From: Ignavibacteriaceae bacterium
GTDB taxonomy: Bacteria > Bacteroidota > Ignavibacteria > Ignavibacteriales > Ignavibacteriaceae
Assembly (NCBI GenBank): GCA_014860115.1
Contig: JACZKK010000054.1
Location: 1-36,598 of the forward strand
DNA length: 36,598 nucleotides
Direction: 5' to 3'
The position numbers and the translations under genes were made by a program. Positions 16,701-25,600 of this stretch are shown here, in pieces (within the stretch, counting starts at the first letter, position 1; the number at the start of each line of letters is the position of its first letter). Under the pieces are notes generated by a model. That model saw nothing but the letters and a program-made list of their open reading frames with translations, did not search any database and was not told where the DNA came from.

Positions 16701-18057
16701 GAGAAGCAAAAGACCAGCAAGTTCTGGAGAAATTAATTTTATTCTTCCTACTATACAAACCTATCAGCTGAATAATGGGTTAAAAATATATTTCAGTGAA
16801 AAAAAAGAACTTCCATTAATCAGAATAAACTTTTTAGTCAACAATGGCAGCAGATTCGATCCTGAAAATCTTAAGGGTTTGAGCAATCTTCTGGCTATGT
16901 GTATTGATGAAGGTGCTGGAAAATTTGATGCACTTCAGTTAGCAGATGAGTTTGAGATGCTTGGTGCGCAATTTTCAATCTCATCGGATCCTGATGTTAC
17001 TTTTCTCTCTTTACAGGTATTGCGTGAAAATTTTTTGCCTGCATTAAAACTTTTATCAAGTGTAATTACAGAGCCTCATCTTAACGAAAATGATTTTAAT
17101 CGAGAGAAAAGAAAAGTGCTCGCAAGACTCGAACAAGTTAAAGCTGAACCGGATTATGTTGCGGAAATTTCATTTGAGTATTTCTTATTTGGGAGCGATT
17201 CGCCCTATGCTTTTCCTGTTATGGGTATTGAACCTACAGTTCAAAATATTCAAATCGAATTGATAAAAGGTCTTTATCAAAAGAAATTCTCTCCTTTTAA
17301 TTCCTCAGCTGTTGTGGTTGGAGATATTGATTTAAGATCACTTCAGTCAGAACTGAATGATACATTCGGAAATTGGGATGTAAAAACAACTGTTGAAGAA
17401 TCATCACTTAATTTGACAAAATCACAAAGAAAAGTTTTTGTAATAAATAAAAAAGATGCTCTTCAAACCGAAATCCGAACAGGTCATCTGTCATCTAAAA
17501 GAAGTGAAAAAGATTTCTTTCAAAAGCAGATAATGAATCTTGCTCTCGGAGGACAATTTTCCAGCAGACTGAATCTTAATCTTAGAGAAAAAAACGGCTA
17601 TACTTATGGAATACATTCAAGGTTCAATTATCTTAAAGAAGCCGGCTATTTTGCAGTTTCAACATCTGTAGATGTTGAAAACACAACAAATGCATTAAGA
17701 GAAATCTATAATGAAATTAATAAAATCAAAGATGGTATTACTGAAGATGAACTGGTATTCTCCAAATCATCACTAACAAAAAGATTCCCGGCAAATTTTG
17801 AGACTTACAGGCAAATTGCAAGTAATATAAGCAGTAAAATTATTAACAATCTTCCGGACAATTATTTTGAAACTTACATCGATAGAGTAAATTCAGTCAG
17901 CCTGGATGATATAAATAAAATTGCGATTGATAGTATCCATCCAGAGCAGTTGATAACTGTTTTGGTTGGCGATTCAAATAAAATTCTTAGACAGATCAAT
18001 AAAGATGTATTTGGTGAGATAGTGGTTCTTGAATTCGAAGACGTATTCAAAAAATAA
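16690..18057 (+). CDS. M16 family peptidase-like protein, non-catalytic partner
   Basis: A 455-residue M16 homologue from the ATG at 16690, preceded by GGAGAG inside the upstream gene; a non-ATG start at 16672 is possible but lacks this signal. At the place of HxxEH it reads GLSNLLAMCIDEG, so both zinc histidines are lost and it should be inactive alone. It keeps the C-terminal motif LREKNGYTYGIHSRF, which holds the Arg/Tyr pair that grips substrate in M16 complexes. The 11-base overlap with the catalytic gene suggests translation in step and assembly of a heterodimer. No signal peptide is seen. Confidence 0.9.
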   Translation: MQTERSKRPASSGEINFILPTIQTYQLNNGLKIYFSEKKELPLIRINFLVNNGSRFDPENLKGLSNLLAMCIDEGAGKFDALQLADEFEMLGAQFSISSDPDVTFLSLQVLRENFLPALKLLSSVITEPHLNENDFNREKRKVLARLEQVKAEPDYVAEISFEYFLFGSDSPYAFPVMGIEPTVQNIQIELIKGLYQKKFSPFNSSAVVVGDIDLRSLQSELNDTFGNWDVKTTVEESSLNLTKSQRKVFVINKKDALQTEIRTGHLSSKRSEKDFFQKQIMNLALGGQFSSRLNLNLREKNGYTYGIHSRFNYLKEAGYFAVSTSVDVENTTNALREIYNEINKIKDGITEDELVFSKSSLTKRFPANFETYRQIASNISSKIINNLPDNYFETYIDRVNSVSLDDINKIAIDSIHPEQLITVLVGDSNKILRQINKDVFGEIVVLEFEDVFKK

Positions 18058-18071
18058 CATAACTTCATGAT

Positions 18072-19073
18072 CTAAAGAATCAGACTGCTTGTAATAACTC
18101 TGTAACCTCTCTTTTTATACTTTATTATTTCAGAACTCAAAGTCATGTAAGCATCTTCGCTTACTAAAAAAATAATCGATCCACTACTAGCAAGAGAATT
18201 CATTTGATAATTGAATGAATCGAGCATCATTTCTTCGTTATTTAGATTTTCAAATTCGGATTTACTAAATAGCTTAATTTTTCTTTTCGAGAGTTCTCTT
18301 TTCAGTATTTCATAATTCGGAGAATTATAGACATTGGATTTTTCATCAATTATAAAACAGACTGCTTTCTCGAAATCAGTCACCAAAGTTTTGATAACAG
18401 TGACAACCCTTTGCTCTGAGTAAGTCTCGCCAAGCTTGTACTTTTGTTCACTGATATCATCATCAATTAAAACTGAAAATTGCTGTCCGTTACTTCTTAT
18501 ATATTCAAGCTGCTGTAGATGTTTGGTCTCTGGCCGGATCAATAAATTTATTTTTGCGGGAGACTCAATCAGAGCAATAGTTGATTCGTTTGCTGGATCA
18601 ACATCGTTAATAATAAATGCCAGGTACCCATTATTCCTGGAGTAATCTTTGGCATAATTAAACTCCACTTGAAGAACAGCTGAATTTCCTTTCTTCAGAG
18701 CAAGTGTAGTTTTACTGCCTTTCACTTTTTCGAAGGATTGTATTATTAGACTGTCTTTTTTGAATGACTGAAATACGTCCTGCAGGATTTCCGGTATTGA
18801 AAGATCTTTGGGAACCTGAACTTTAAAACTTGAAATTTCCTGATCAGAGTATTTGTCCTTTACTTTTTTTTCTTTTATCAGTTTATCTGCGATATCAAAT
18901 TCAGCGAGGATATTTAAAAATCTTTCGCTGATTTCTTCTCCGTCAATTGTATTTTCATACGAGCTATTCACGAACAGATCGCTTTTCAAAAGTATATTCG
19001 CTACAATCAGAATCACTGCTGTAGCAATTAATGTAAGCAATAAACTCTTCCTGATTTTAAATGAAGGCATCAT
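18072..19073 (-). CDS. Membrane-anchored protein of unknown function, possibly a degenerate divergent polysaccharide deacetylase
   Basis: A 333-residue protein with one N-terminal membrane helix (SLLLTLIATAVILIVANILL, about 10-29) and the rest probably periplasmic. The middle alternates beta strands and helices: YLAFIINDVDPANE, then STIALIESPAKINLLIRPET, QLEYIRSNGQQFSVLIDDD, then KAVCFIIDE and ELSKRKIKLFSKSEFEN. This order recalls YibQ-type divergent polysaccharide deacetylases (IIIDD, then F.ILP, then G.EVL.H.P), but the second Asp and the metal-binding His are not evident. I hold that as a weak suggestion. It is last in the run that starts with truA, 12 bases after the enoyl-CoA hydratase gene, and convergent with the M16 pair. 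Confidence 0.55.
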   Translation of the reverse strand: MMPSFKIRKSLLLTLIATAVILIVANILLKSDLFVNSSYENTIDGEEISERFLNILAEFDIADKLIKEKKVKDKYSDQEISSFKVQVPKDLSIPEILQDVFQSFKKDSLIIQSFEKVKGSKTTLALKKGNSAVLQVEFNYAKDYSRNNGYLAFIINDVDPANESTIALIESPAKINLLIRPETKHLQQLEYIRSNGQQFSVLIDDDISEQKYKLGETYSEQRVVTVIKTLVTDFEKAVCFIIDEKSNVYNSPNYEILKRELSKRKIKLFSKSEFENLNNEEMMLDSFNYQMNSLASSGSIIFLVSEDAYMTLSSEIIKYKKRGYRVITSSLIL

Positions 19074-19085
19074 CTATTTTTAAGA

Positions 19086-19868
19086 TTAACGATGCTTGAA
19101 CTGAGGTTTTCTTTTTTCGAGGAATGCTGCAGTACCTTCTTTGAAATCTTCCGTTCCGCAGACAAGAGCAAACAAGCTTGCTTCGTAAGCTAAACCTTCA
19201 TTCAAAGAAATGTTATCAGTAGCTTTAACAGCTTTAAGTGCAAAGCGAATTGCCTGATGTCCCTTTGAAGCTATCTTTTCAGCCATTTCCAAAGTTTTAT
19301 TTAACAACTCAGCTTGTGGATAAACTTTATTAACTAGACCAATTCTGATAGCTTCTTCTGCGCCAATCATATCACCGGTTAAAATCATTTCCAATGCTCT
19401 TGCCGAATTAATAACTCGTGCGAGTCTTTGTGTTCCGCCGTAGCCGGGAATAATTCCAAGATTAACTTCTGGTTGACCAAACTTAGCATTCTCACTTGCG
19501 ATCCTTATGTGACAAGCTAAAGCTAGCTCGCAGCCACCACCGAGAGCAAAACCATTGACCGCTGCGATTACAGGTTTATCAAGTGTTTCGATTGCTCTGA
19601 ATACCCTGTTGCCTTTCTCAGAAAATTCCTTTGCAGAAATTACATCAAGCTTATTTAGTTCAGCAATATCAGCACCTGCAACAAAAGCTTTTTCGCCGCT
19701 TCCTGTCAACACAACAATAAATACTTCAGGATTATTTTTAATTGAATGGAAAACATCTTCAAGTTCATCAATGGTTCGACCGTTTAAAGCATTAAGCTTA
19801 TCTGGACGGTTTACGGTTACTAAAGCAGTATGATTTTTAATTTCAAAGAGAATGTTTTGATAATTCAT
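19086..19868 (-). CDS. Enoyl-CoA hydratase/isomerase family protein (crotonase type)
   Basis: A 260-residue cytosolic enzyme that hydrates trans-2-enoyl-CoA (crotonyl-CoA or longer chains). Both catalytic glutamates of true hydratases are present: E114 in GGGCELALACH and E134 in GQPEVNLGIIPGYGGTQRL, 20 residues apart as in the classical enzyme. VNRPDKLNALN and FVAGADIAEL form the CoA-binding loop and oxyanion hole. The ATG is preceded by GAGGTAA. It lies 9 bases downstream of the outer-membrane barrel gene; no thiolase or acyl-CoA dehydrogenase is nearby, so the pathway (fatty acid, butyrate or amino-acid breakdown) cannot be named. Confidence 0.92.
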   Translation of the reverse strand: MNYQNILFEIKNHTALVTVNRPDKLNALNGRTIDELEDVFHSIKNNPEVFIVVLTGSGEKAFVAGADIAELNKLDVISAKEFSEKGNRVFRAIETLDKPVIAAVNGFALGGGCELALACHIRIASENAKFGQPEVNLGIIPGYGGTQRLARVINSARALEMILTGDMIGAEEAIRIGLVNKVYPQAELLNKTLEMAEKIASKGHQAIRFALKAVKATDNISLNEGLAYEASLFALVCGTEDFKEGTAAFLEKRKPQFKHR

Positions 19869-19877
19869 TTTATTACC

Positions 19878-20480
19878 TCAAAGATTAACGAATAATGGGA
19901 GTCTAACATTTAAGTTAAAAGATAAGTATTGATTAGATTCGTAATAAGTATAGTTCGCCATAATTTCCAGAATGAACATTGAAAATCCGGCTCCTACAGT
20001 TCCCCCAAATTTCCATAAATCTTCTCTATAATTACTCCGCCCTGCATCAGCTTTGAATTCATTCAACACCTCAAAGTATGTATATGAAACCGAACCTTCT
20101 ACAGTTGGCATAAGCAATACAACACTCTCAACTAAAGGACTGAAATAATAGCGAAGTCCCAAAGAAACGGGAATTATAGTAGTTGAATAATTTGAGTAAT
20201 CTGTTCCCTGATAAAAATCCTGTGACCCGGGAAATTGTTCATAGCCCAATCGCGCAAAAAGGAAAAAAGGCAAATAATCACTATCAGTATAGGAGGCTTC
20301 AAAGTTTAAACCATAACCAAGATCTGTTGAATTTGAGAAGTCACCAATAGGAAGTCTTGCACCAACACCAGCAGAAAGAAAAACACCAACAGCTTTGCTT
20401 GCAGGTGGTTCACCGGCGAAAGTAATTGACTGCAGAATAATTAAGAATAAAAGAAAATATTTGCTGAATGCTTTGATCAT
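19878..20480 (-). CDS. Outer-membrane beta-barrel protein
   Basis: A 200-residue protein from the ATG at 20480; a GTG one codon earlier is possible. Signal peptide MIKAFSKYFLLFLIILQSITFAG, then amphipathic beta strands with aromatic ends (FLSAGVGARLPIGDF, GLNFEASY, FFLFARLGYEQF, VSLGLRYYFSP, TVGAGFSMFILEIMANYTYY, LSFNLNVRLPLFV). That is the usual build of an eight-stranded OmpX/OmpW-sized barrel (OMP_b-brl type). No ligand or partner can be inferred. It lies within the truA run, 9 bases before the enoyl-CoA hydratase gene. Confidence 0.75.
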   Translation of the reverse strand: MIKAFSKYFLLFLIILQSITFAGEPPASKAVGVFLSAGVGARLPIGDFSNSTDLGYGLNFEASYTDSDYLPFFLFARLGYEQFPGSQDFYQGTDYSNYSTTIIPVSLGLRYYFSPLVESVVLLMPTVEGSVSYTYFEVLNEFKADAGRSNYREDLWKFGGTVGAGFSMFILEIMANYTYYESNQYLSFNLNVRLPLFVNL

Positions 20481-20530
20481 CACATTACAAACTTAAATAA
20501 AATTTCAGGTAGATGAATGGGAAATAATTT

Positions 20531-20998
20531 TTATTTCGAAATTTTGGTTTCGAAAACATCAGTCCCTATCCCATATTTTTTTACTAGATCCCCACCATGC
20601 ATACCTGTTTGGTAAACTAGAAACAATATTATTAATACAAAAAGAATAAAAAGATACTTTGTAATTCCGAAAAATTTTTTCTTTAAGACAACAAAAATCC
20701 TGAACCCGCAAACAAGTACCGAAAACCAGAGCAAGTACGTTGCATAGTTTTGATGCTCACCTAATAATGCACTGCTGTCATCAGTCCAGAAATTAAAATC
20801 AGATGATGCCTGATTGCCTGTTAATACAGCAAAGAAAGCCGTCACGACACCAAGACATAAAATAAGCAAAGCTGATTTTGAGATAAATTCTTTCTTAAAA
20901 ACTATTCCCACGATTTCAAGCAATGAATAAGTCGTTAGTAATGCTACAGGGAAATGAACAACTTTCGGATGAATATCAGCCAAAAAACTTGAATCCAT
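20531..20998 (-). CDS. DUF2231 family inner-membrane protein
   Basis: A 155-residue protein with four predicted membrane helices. It opens with LADIHPKVVHFPVALL, then has LTGNQASSDF after the second helix, GEHQNYATYLLW opening the third, and TGMHGGDLVKKYGIGTDVF at the end. These His- and Gly-bearing spots are the DUF2231 signature (HP.hvHFPiAL ... GEHq ... G..GG.lVY.hG.G). The function is unknown; the conserved histidines suggest haem or metal binding, which is inference. The start at 20998 has GAGAGGAAT upstream. It lies 26 bases after the SDR gene. Confidence 0.85.
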   Translation of the reverse strand: MDSSFLADIHPKVVHFPVALLTTYSLLEIVGIVFKKEFISKSALLILCLGVVTAFFAVLTGNQASSDFNFWTDDSSALLGEHQNYATYLLWFSVLVCGFRIFVVLKKKFFGITKYLFILFVLIILFLVYQTGMHGGDLVKKYGIGTDVFETKISK

Positions 20999-21024
20999 CT
21001 AACTATTCCTCTCTTCTCTAAATT

Positions 21025-21780
21025 CTAACCGCATAAAACTGAACCACCATTAACGTTCAATATTTCACCGGTAATGTGTGAAGCAAGGTTCGAAGCAAGG
21101 AATAGAACCGGTCCTGCGATTTCTTCTGGTTTAGCAATTTTATTTAAAGGAATATCGTTCAGCACTTTCTTATATATTTCAGCATCTGCTAAAGAATCGG
21201 TGGTCATATCTGTAACCACCCAACCTGGGGCAACACAATTAACGGTAATGTTATTTTGTCCTAATTCTGAAGCAAGTGATTTTGTTAAAGATATTATTCC
21301 TCCTTTTGAAGCTGCATAATGAGAATGAAAAGCTTCTCCCCTTTGTCCTGCAGTCGAAGCGATATTAATAATTCGTCCGAATTTATTTTTTTTCATTCTG
21401 GGAACAACAAGTTTTGTTATCAGGTATGTGCTTGTAAGATTTATATTCATCGTCTCATTCCATTGTTCGATTGTCATTTGATCAATTGCAGCCTCTTTCC
21501 AGACACCAGCATTATTAATAACTATATCTATATTTCCAAAGTCGTTTAGAATATTCCGGATCACTTTCTCAATGTCAACCGCATCAGCTAGATTAAGTTT
21601 ATATTGTTTCAGTTTTAATGGGCCGATATAACCGGTAACCACTTTATCAGCTTCATTTTTTGCCGATTGAAATGTGAAGGCAACGTTGGCACCAGCCTGA
21701 AGAAATAATTCAACACAAGCTTTACCGATGCCACGTGAACCACCGGTAACCAATACATTTTTGTTTTGAAGGGATATCAT
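21025..21780 (-). CDS. Short-chain dehydrogenase/reductase, FabG-like
   Basis: A 251-residue classical SDR. The NAD(P)-binding motif is TGGSRGIG (residues 12-19), NNAG at 89-92, and the catalytic triad S142, Y155 and K159 (YAASKGG); VAPGWVVTDMT and the C-terminal HITGEILNVNGG are typical of 3-oxoacyl-ACP reductase (FabG). The reaction is likely NADPH-linked reduction of a 3-oxoacyl thioester, though FabG-like SDRs also act on other alcohols and ketones. It starts one base after the truA stop (TGATATG), indicating coupled translation. The enoyl-CoA hydratase further down the same run could act on related acyl substrates. Confidence 0.9.
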   Translation of the reverse strand: MISLQNKNVLVTGGSRGIGKACVELFLQAGANVAFTFQSAKNEADKVVTGYIGPLKLKQYKLNLADAVDIEKVIRNILNDFGNIDIVINNAGVWKEAAIDQMTIEQWNETMNINLTSTYLITKLVVPRMKKNKFGRIINIASTAGQRGEAFHSHYAASKGGIISLTKSLASELGQNNITVNCVAPGWVVTDMTTDSLADAEIYKKVLNDIPLNKIAKPEEIAGPVLFLASNLASHITGEILNVNGGSVLCG

Positions 21781-21781
21781 A

Positions 21782-22510
21782 TCAGTATTTCACTTTGTAC
21801 AAAAATAAACCTTTAGCAGGAACAGCATCCGCAGCAGCGCTTCTGTCATTTTGGATGAATATATTTTTTAAATAACTATCTCCATCTTCAGAAGAATATG
21901 CCTTTATCAACGAACCAACAATTGCTCTAACCATTCCGTATAAAAACCTGTTAGCTTCAATATAAAAAATAAGTAAGTTTTTTTGTCTACGCCACCTCGC
22001 TTCGAAAATTTCACAAATTTTATTTTGAACTTCAGTATTAATTTTACTGAATGAAGTAAAGTCCTTAATTCCAATTAAAGTTGACGAAAGTTCATTAAGT
22101 TTTTCAGGATTCAATTCAGAAAAATATGTGTACGAATAACGCTCGAAGAAAGGTGATTTCTGACTTGAAATCAAATAAATATATGATCTTCTCTTGGCAC
22201 TAAACCTGGAATGAAAATTCTCTTCAACAGTTTCAATGTTAGCTATTGAAATATCTTTTGGCAATACTGAATTCAGGGAATATTTAAACTTAAATAAATC
22301 CAGTTTCTGACTAACGGTAAAATTTGCAACCTGACCCAAAGCATGGACTCCTGCATCAGTTCTACCTGCCCCGAGGAGGTTAATATCCTCTTGTAATATT
22401 TGCTTAATAGAATTGCTAATTACTGCCTGGATTGAAGGGGCATTTTCTTGAATTTGCCAACCAGCATAGTTTGTTCCGTCGTATTGAATTGTTAGTTTAT
22501 TGTTAAACAT
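21782..22510 (-). CDS. truA: tRNA pseudouridine(38-40) synthase TruA
   Basis: A 242-residue enzyme that makes pseudouridine at positions 38-40 of the tRNA anticodon arm. The catalytic aspartate is D52 in GAGRTDAGVHALGQVANF; the N-terminus KLTIQYDGTNYAGWQ and the segments FHSRFSAKRRSYIY and NRFLYGMVRAIVGSL are family landmarks. The ATG at 22510 is preferred to a GTG two codons upstream because family proteins begin close to this point. No clear ribosome-binding site. It is first in a six-gene minus-strand run and divergent from the hybrid kinase gene (129 bases between the ATGs). Confidence 0.95.
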   Translation of the reverse strand: MFNNKLTIQYDGTNYAGWQIQENAPSIQAVISNSIKQILQEDINLLGAGRTDAGVHALGQVANFTVSQKLDLFKFKYSLNSVLPKDISIANIETVEENFHSRFSAKRRSYIYLISSQKSPFFERYSYTYFSELNPEKLNELSSTLIGIKDFTSFSKINTEVQNKICEIFEARWRRQKNLLIFYIEANRFLYGMVRAIVGSLIKAYSSEDGDSYLKNIFIQNDRSAAADAVPAKGLFLYKVKY

Positions 22511-22639
22511 TGGCACAAAATTAGTAATTTTAATTTATTTCTTACATTAAGTCTTCTTAGTCCATTAAAAAACTAAAGGTTTAAAAGAAAAGTAAACAGA
22601 ACAATGATGCAAATTAAACAAGGCCAGCTTTAAGTACTT

Positions 22640-25600
22640 ATGCAAATAAAACACAGCAATCTTTTAGAAGAGTCATCTGACATTAAAATTATTATTGATA
22701 AGCAAGACTTTAAAATAATAGAAGCTAATAAAGCTGCTCGTAAATTTTTTAAAGTCCTGAAAAATAATAAGAAAGATAAATATCTTACAGATATCTTCCC
22801 TGTCGATATATCTGGGAGACAACTAAAAAAATTCGCCAATAAATCATCAAAAAAATCTTTTCAAATTAATTCGGTTGAACTGACGGGCAACAACGGAAAA
22901 GTACATAAAATGAATGCGGAAGTTGTTAAAGTAAACGTCAAAACCAAAAAGTTTCTGTCGGTCAGTTTCACAGAAAATAAAAATAGAACCACAATAAAAA
23001 ATACTAATGATGAATTAAAAAATACCCGGCTAAAGTTAAAATCAATTTTTGATAATAATCCATTAATGATTTTTATCCTGGATAGGAATGGTATTATCAA
23101 AGAAGTAAATACGCTTGGTGCTAAAGAACTTGGCTATAAAGTAAACGAATTATTGAACCAGTCTGTTGAAAAAGTTTTTCTTGAGGATGACTGGAAAACA
23201 GTTAAGAACCAAATTCTAAAATGTGTAAAAAATCCTGGTAAAATGTTTAACTGGGAGATCAAAAAAGTTAAGAAAAACGGGGAAATTATTTGGGTAAGAG
23301 AAAACGCCAGCACAATTGAATCAAATGGAAAAAATTTAGATATTCTGATTGTTTGTGACAACATAACAAAAATCAAAGAAGCTGAAGAATCAGTTAATGA
23401 ATCTACAGCTAAAGTAAAACAAATTTTTGATGCCTCACCCTACGGTGTTCATGTATACGATCTTAAGGACAACGAAGATCTCATTTTCACTGCCTATAAT
23501 TCAGCCGCTGATAAAATTCTGGGAATAGAACATTCTCAGTTTATAAATAAAAAAATCGGAGATGTGTTTCCAAGACTCCACACAACTGAAATACCAAAGA
23601 TTTACTCAAAGGTAGCTTCGAAGGGAATAAAGTTCGAAAATGAATTTATTGAGTATGATGATAAGTATATAAAAGGAGTATTTGATGTTTCAGCAATTCA
23701 AATAGCACCGGGTAAAGTAGCAGTATTCTTCGTTGACATAACTGAAAAAAGAAAGGCATTCGATAAGCTTGAAAAAAGTGAATTAAAGTTTAAATCATTA
23801 TTCGAGCTGGCAAATGACTCGATTTTTATAATGGATCATGAAATCTTCATTGATTGCAATGAAAAGACACTTGAAATATTCGGCTGCAATAAAGAAGATA
23901 TAATCGGTAAACCACCTTATGATTTTTCACCTGAAAAACAGTCCGACGGCAGATACTCCAAAGAAATAGCACTTGAAAAAATAACAGCTGCTTTAGCAGG
24001 AATTCCTCAAAGATTTGAATGGAAACATAAAAAATTTAATGGGGAATTGTTTGATGCTGAAGTCAGTTTAAATAGAATTAAGCTGGGTGCTGAAAATTTA
24101 ATTCAGGCAATTGTAAGAGATATAACCGAACGTAAAAGTGCAGAAGAACAAATATTGATGCTTGCACATGCACTGAAAAGCATTTATGAATCGGTATGTA
24201 TTACAGATATGATGGACAACATTATTTTCGTTAATAATTCTTTCTGCAATATCTTCGGTTATAGTAATGAGGAAATAATAGGAAAACATATTTCTGTTCT
24301 AAGGTCAGAAAGAAATTCGGCTAACATTATTAATCAAATTCTGCCCGAGACATTAAAAGGCGGTTGGAGCGGTGAGATTATAAGTAAAAGAAAAGACGGT
24401 ACGGAATTTCCAGCATCAGTATCAACATCAGTTATTAGAAATGATGAAGGAAAACCTGTTGCATTAATTACAGCTGCTCTGAATATTACTGATAGAAAAA
24501 TATCTGAAAATGAACTTCGTAATTCCAAACAGATGCTCCAGCTAATACTGGACAACATTCCTCAGAGAATATTTTGGAAAGATTTGGACTCTAGATATCT
24601 GGGATGCAATAAAAATTTTGCAAAGGATGCCGGCCTTTCAAAACCCTCTGATCTCATTGGTTCAACCGATTATGATATGCCATGGAAAAGCGCTGAAGCT
24701 GATTACTATCGATCGATAGATTACGAGGTGATGAAGAATGATAAACCAACTTATCATTTAATAGAACCACAGACACATCTTGATGGGCAAATCTCCTGGC
24801 TCGAAACAAATAAAATCCCGCTTCACGATGAGTTGGGCAAGGTTGTAGGTGTTCTTGGAACATATGAAGATATCACCGAACGTAAAAAGGCAGAGGAAGC
24901 TTTAAAAGATAGTGAGGCACGTTTTCGCTCACTAATTGATAATATGATTGAGGCTGCCTTAATAATTGATTGGGATGGAGAAATTATTTTTGCTAATAAC
25001 AGTGCCGCACATTTAGTTGGACTTGAAAATCCAGGTCAGGGAATAGGAAAAAAAGTTTTTGATTTTTTACATCCGGATTTCATAACACGTGTTTTAAATG
25101 TTCTTGCTAAATCCAGAAAATCTTCTCAACCAATTATTGATGAGTATTTGATTAAAACAGTTGATGGAGAAGATAGATGGGTTGAAAGCCTCGGCACTAA
25201 AATTACATTTGCTGATAAGAATTCTATTTTGGTTACAATGAGAGATATTACTGAGCGAAAAAACACTGAATATCAACTTAAAATTGCTAAGGAACAGGCT
25301 GAAGAACTGAGCAAGATTAAATCTAACTTTCTTGCAAATATGAGCCATGAATTAAGAACACCACTTGTTGGCATACTTGGTTTTGCAGAATTGCTAAAAG
25401 AGGAGCTTAAAAAGGAAGAGTTAAAAGAAATGGCCGACAGGATTCTGATTAGCGGAAACAGATTAATGGATACTCTTAATTCTGTGCTCGACCTCTCAAG
25501 GATTGAGGCAAATAAGGTGGATCTTAAAATTTGGCCGCACAGACTTGCTGAGATGGTTAAATCACAAGTTCAGTTATTTGAAGCGGTTGCTGAGAGAAAA

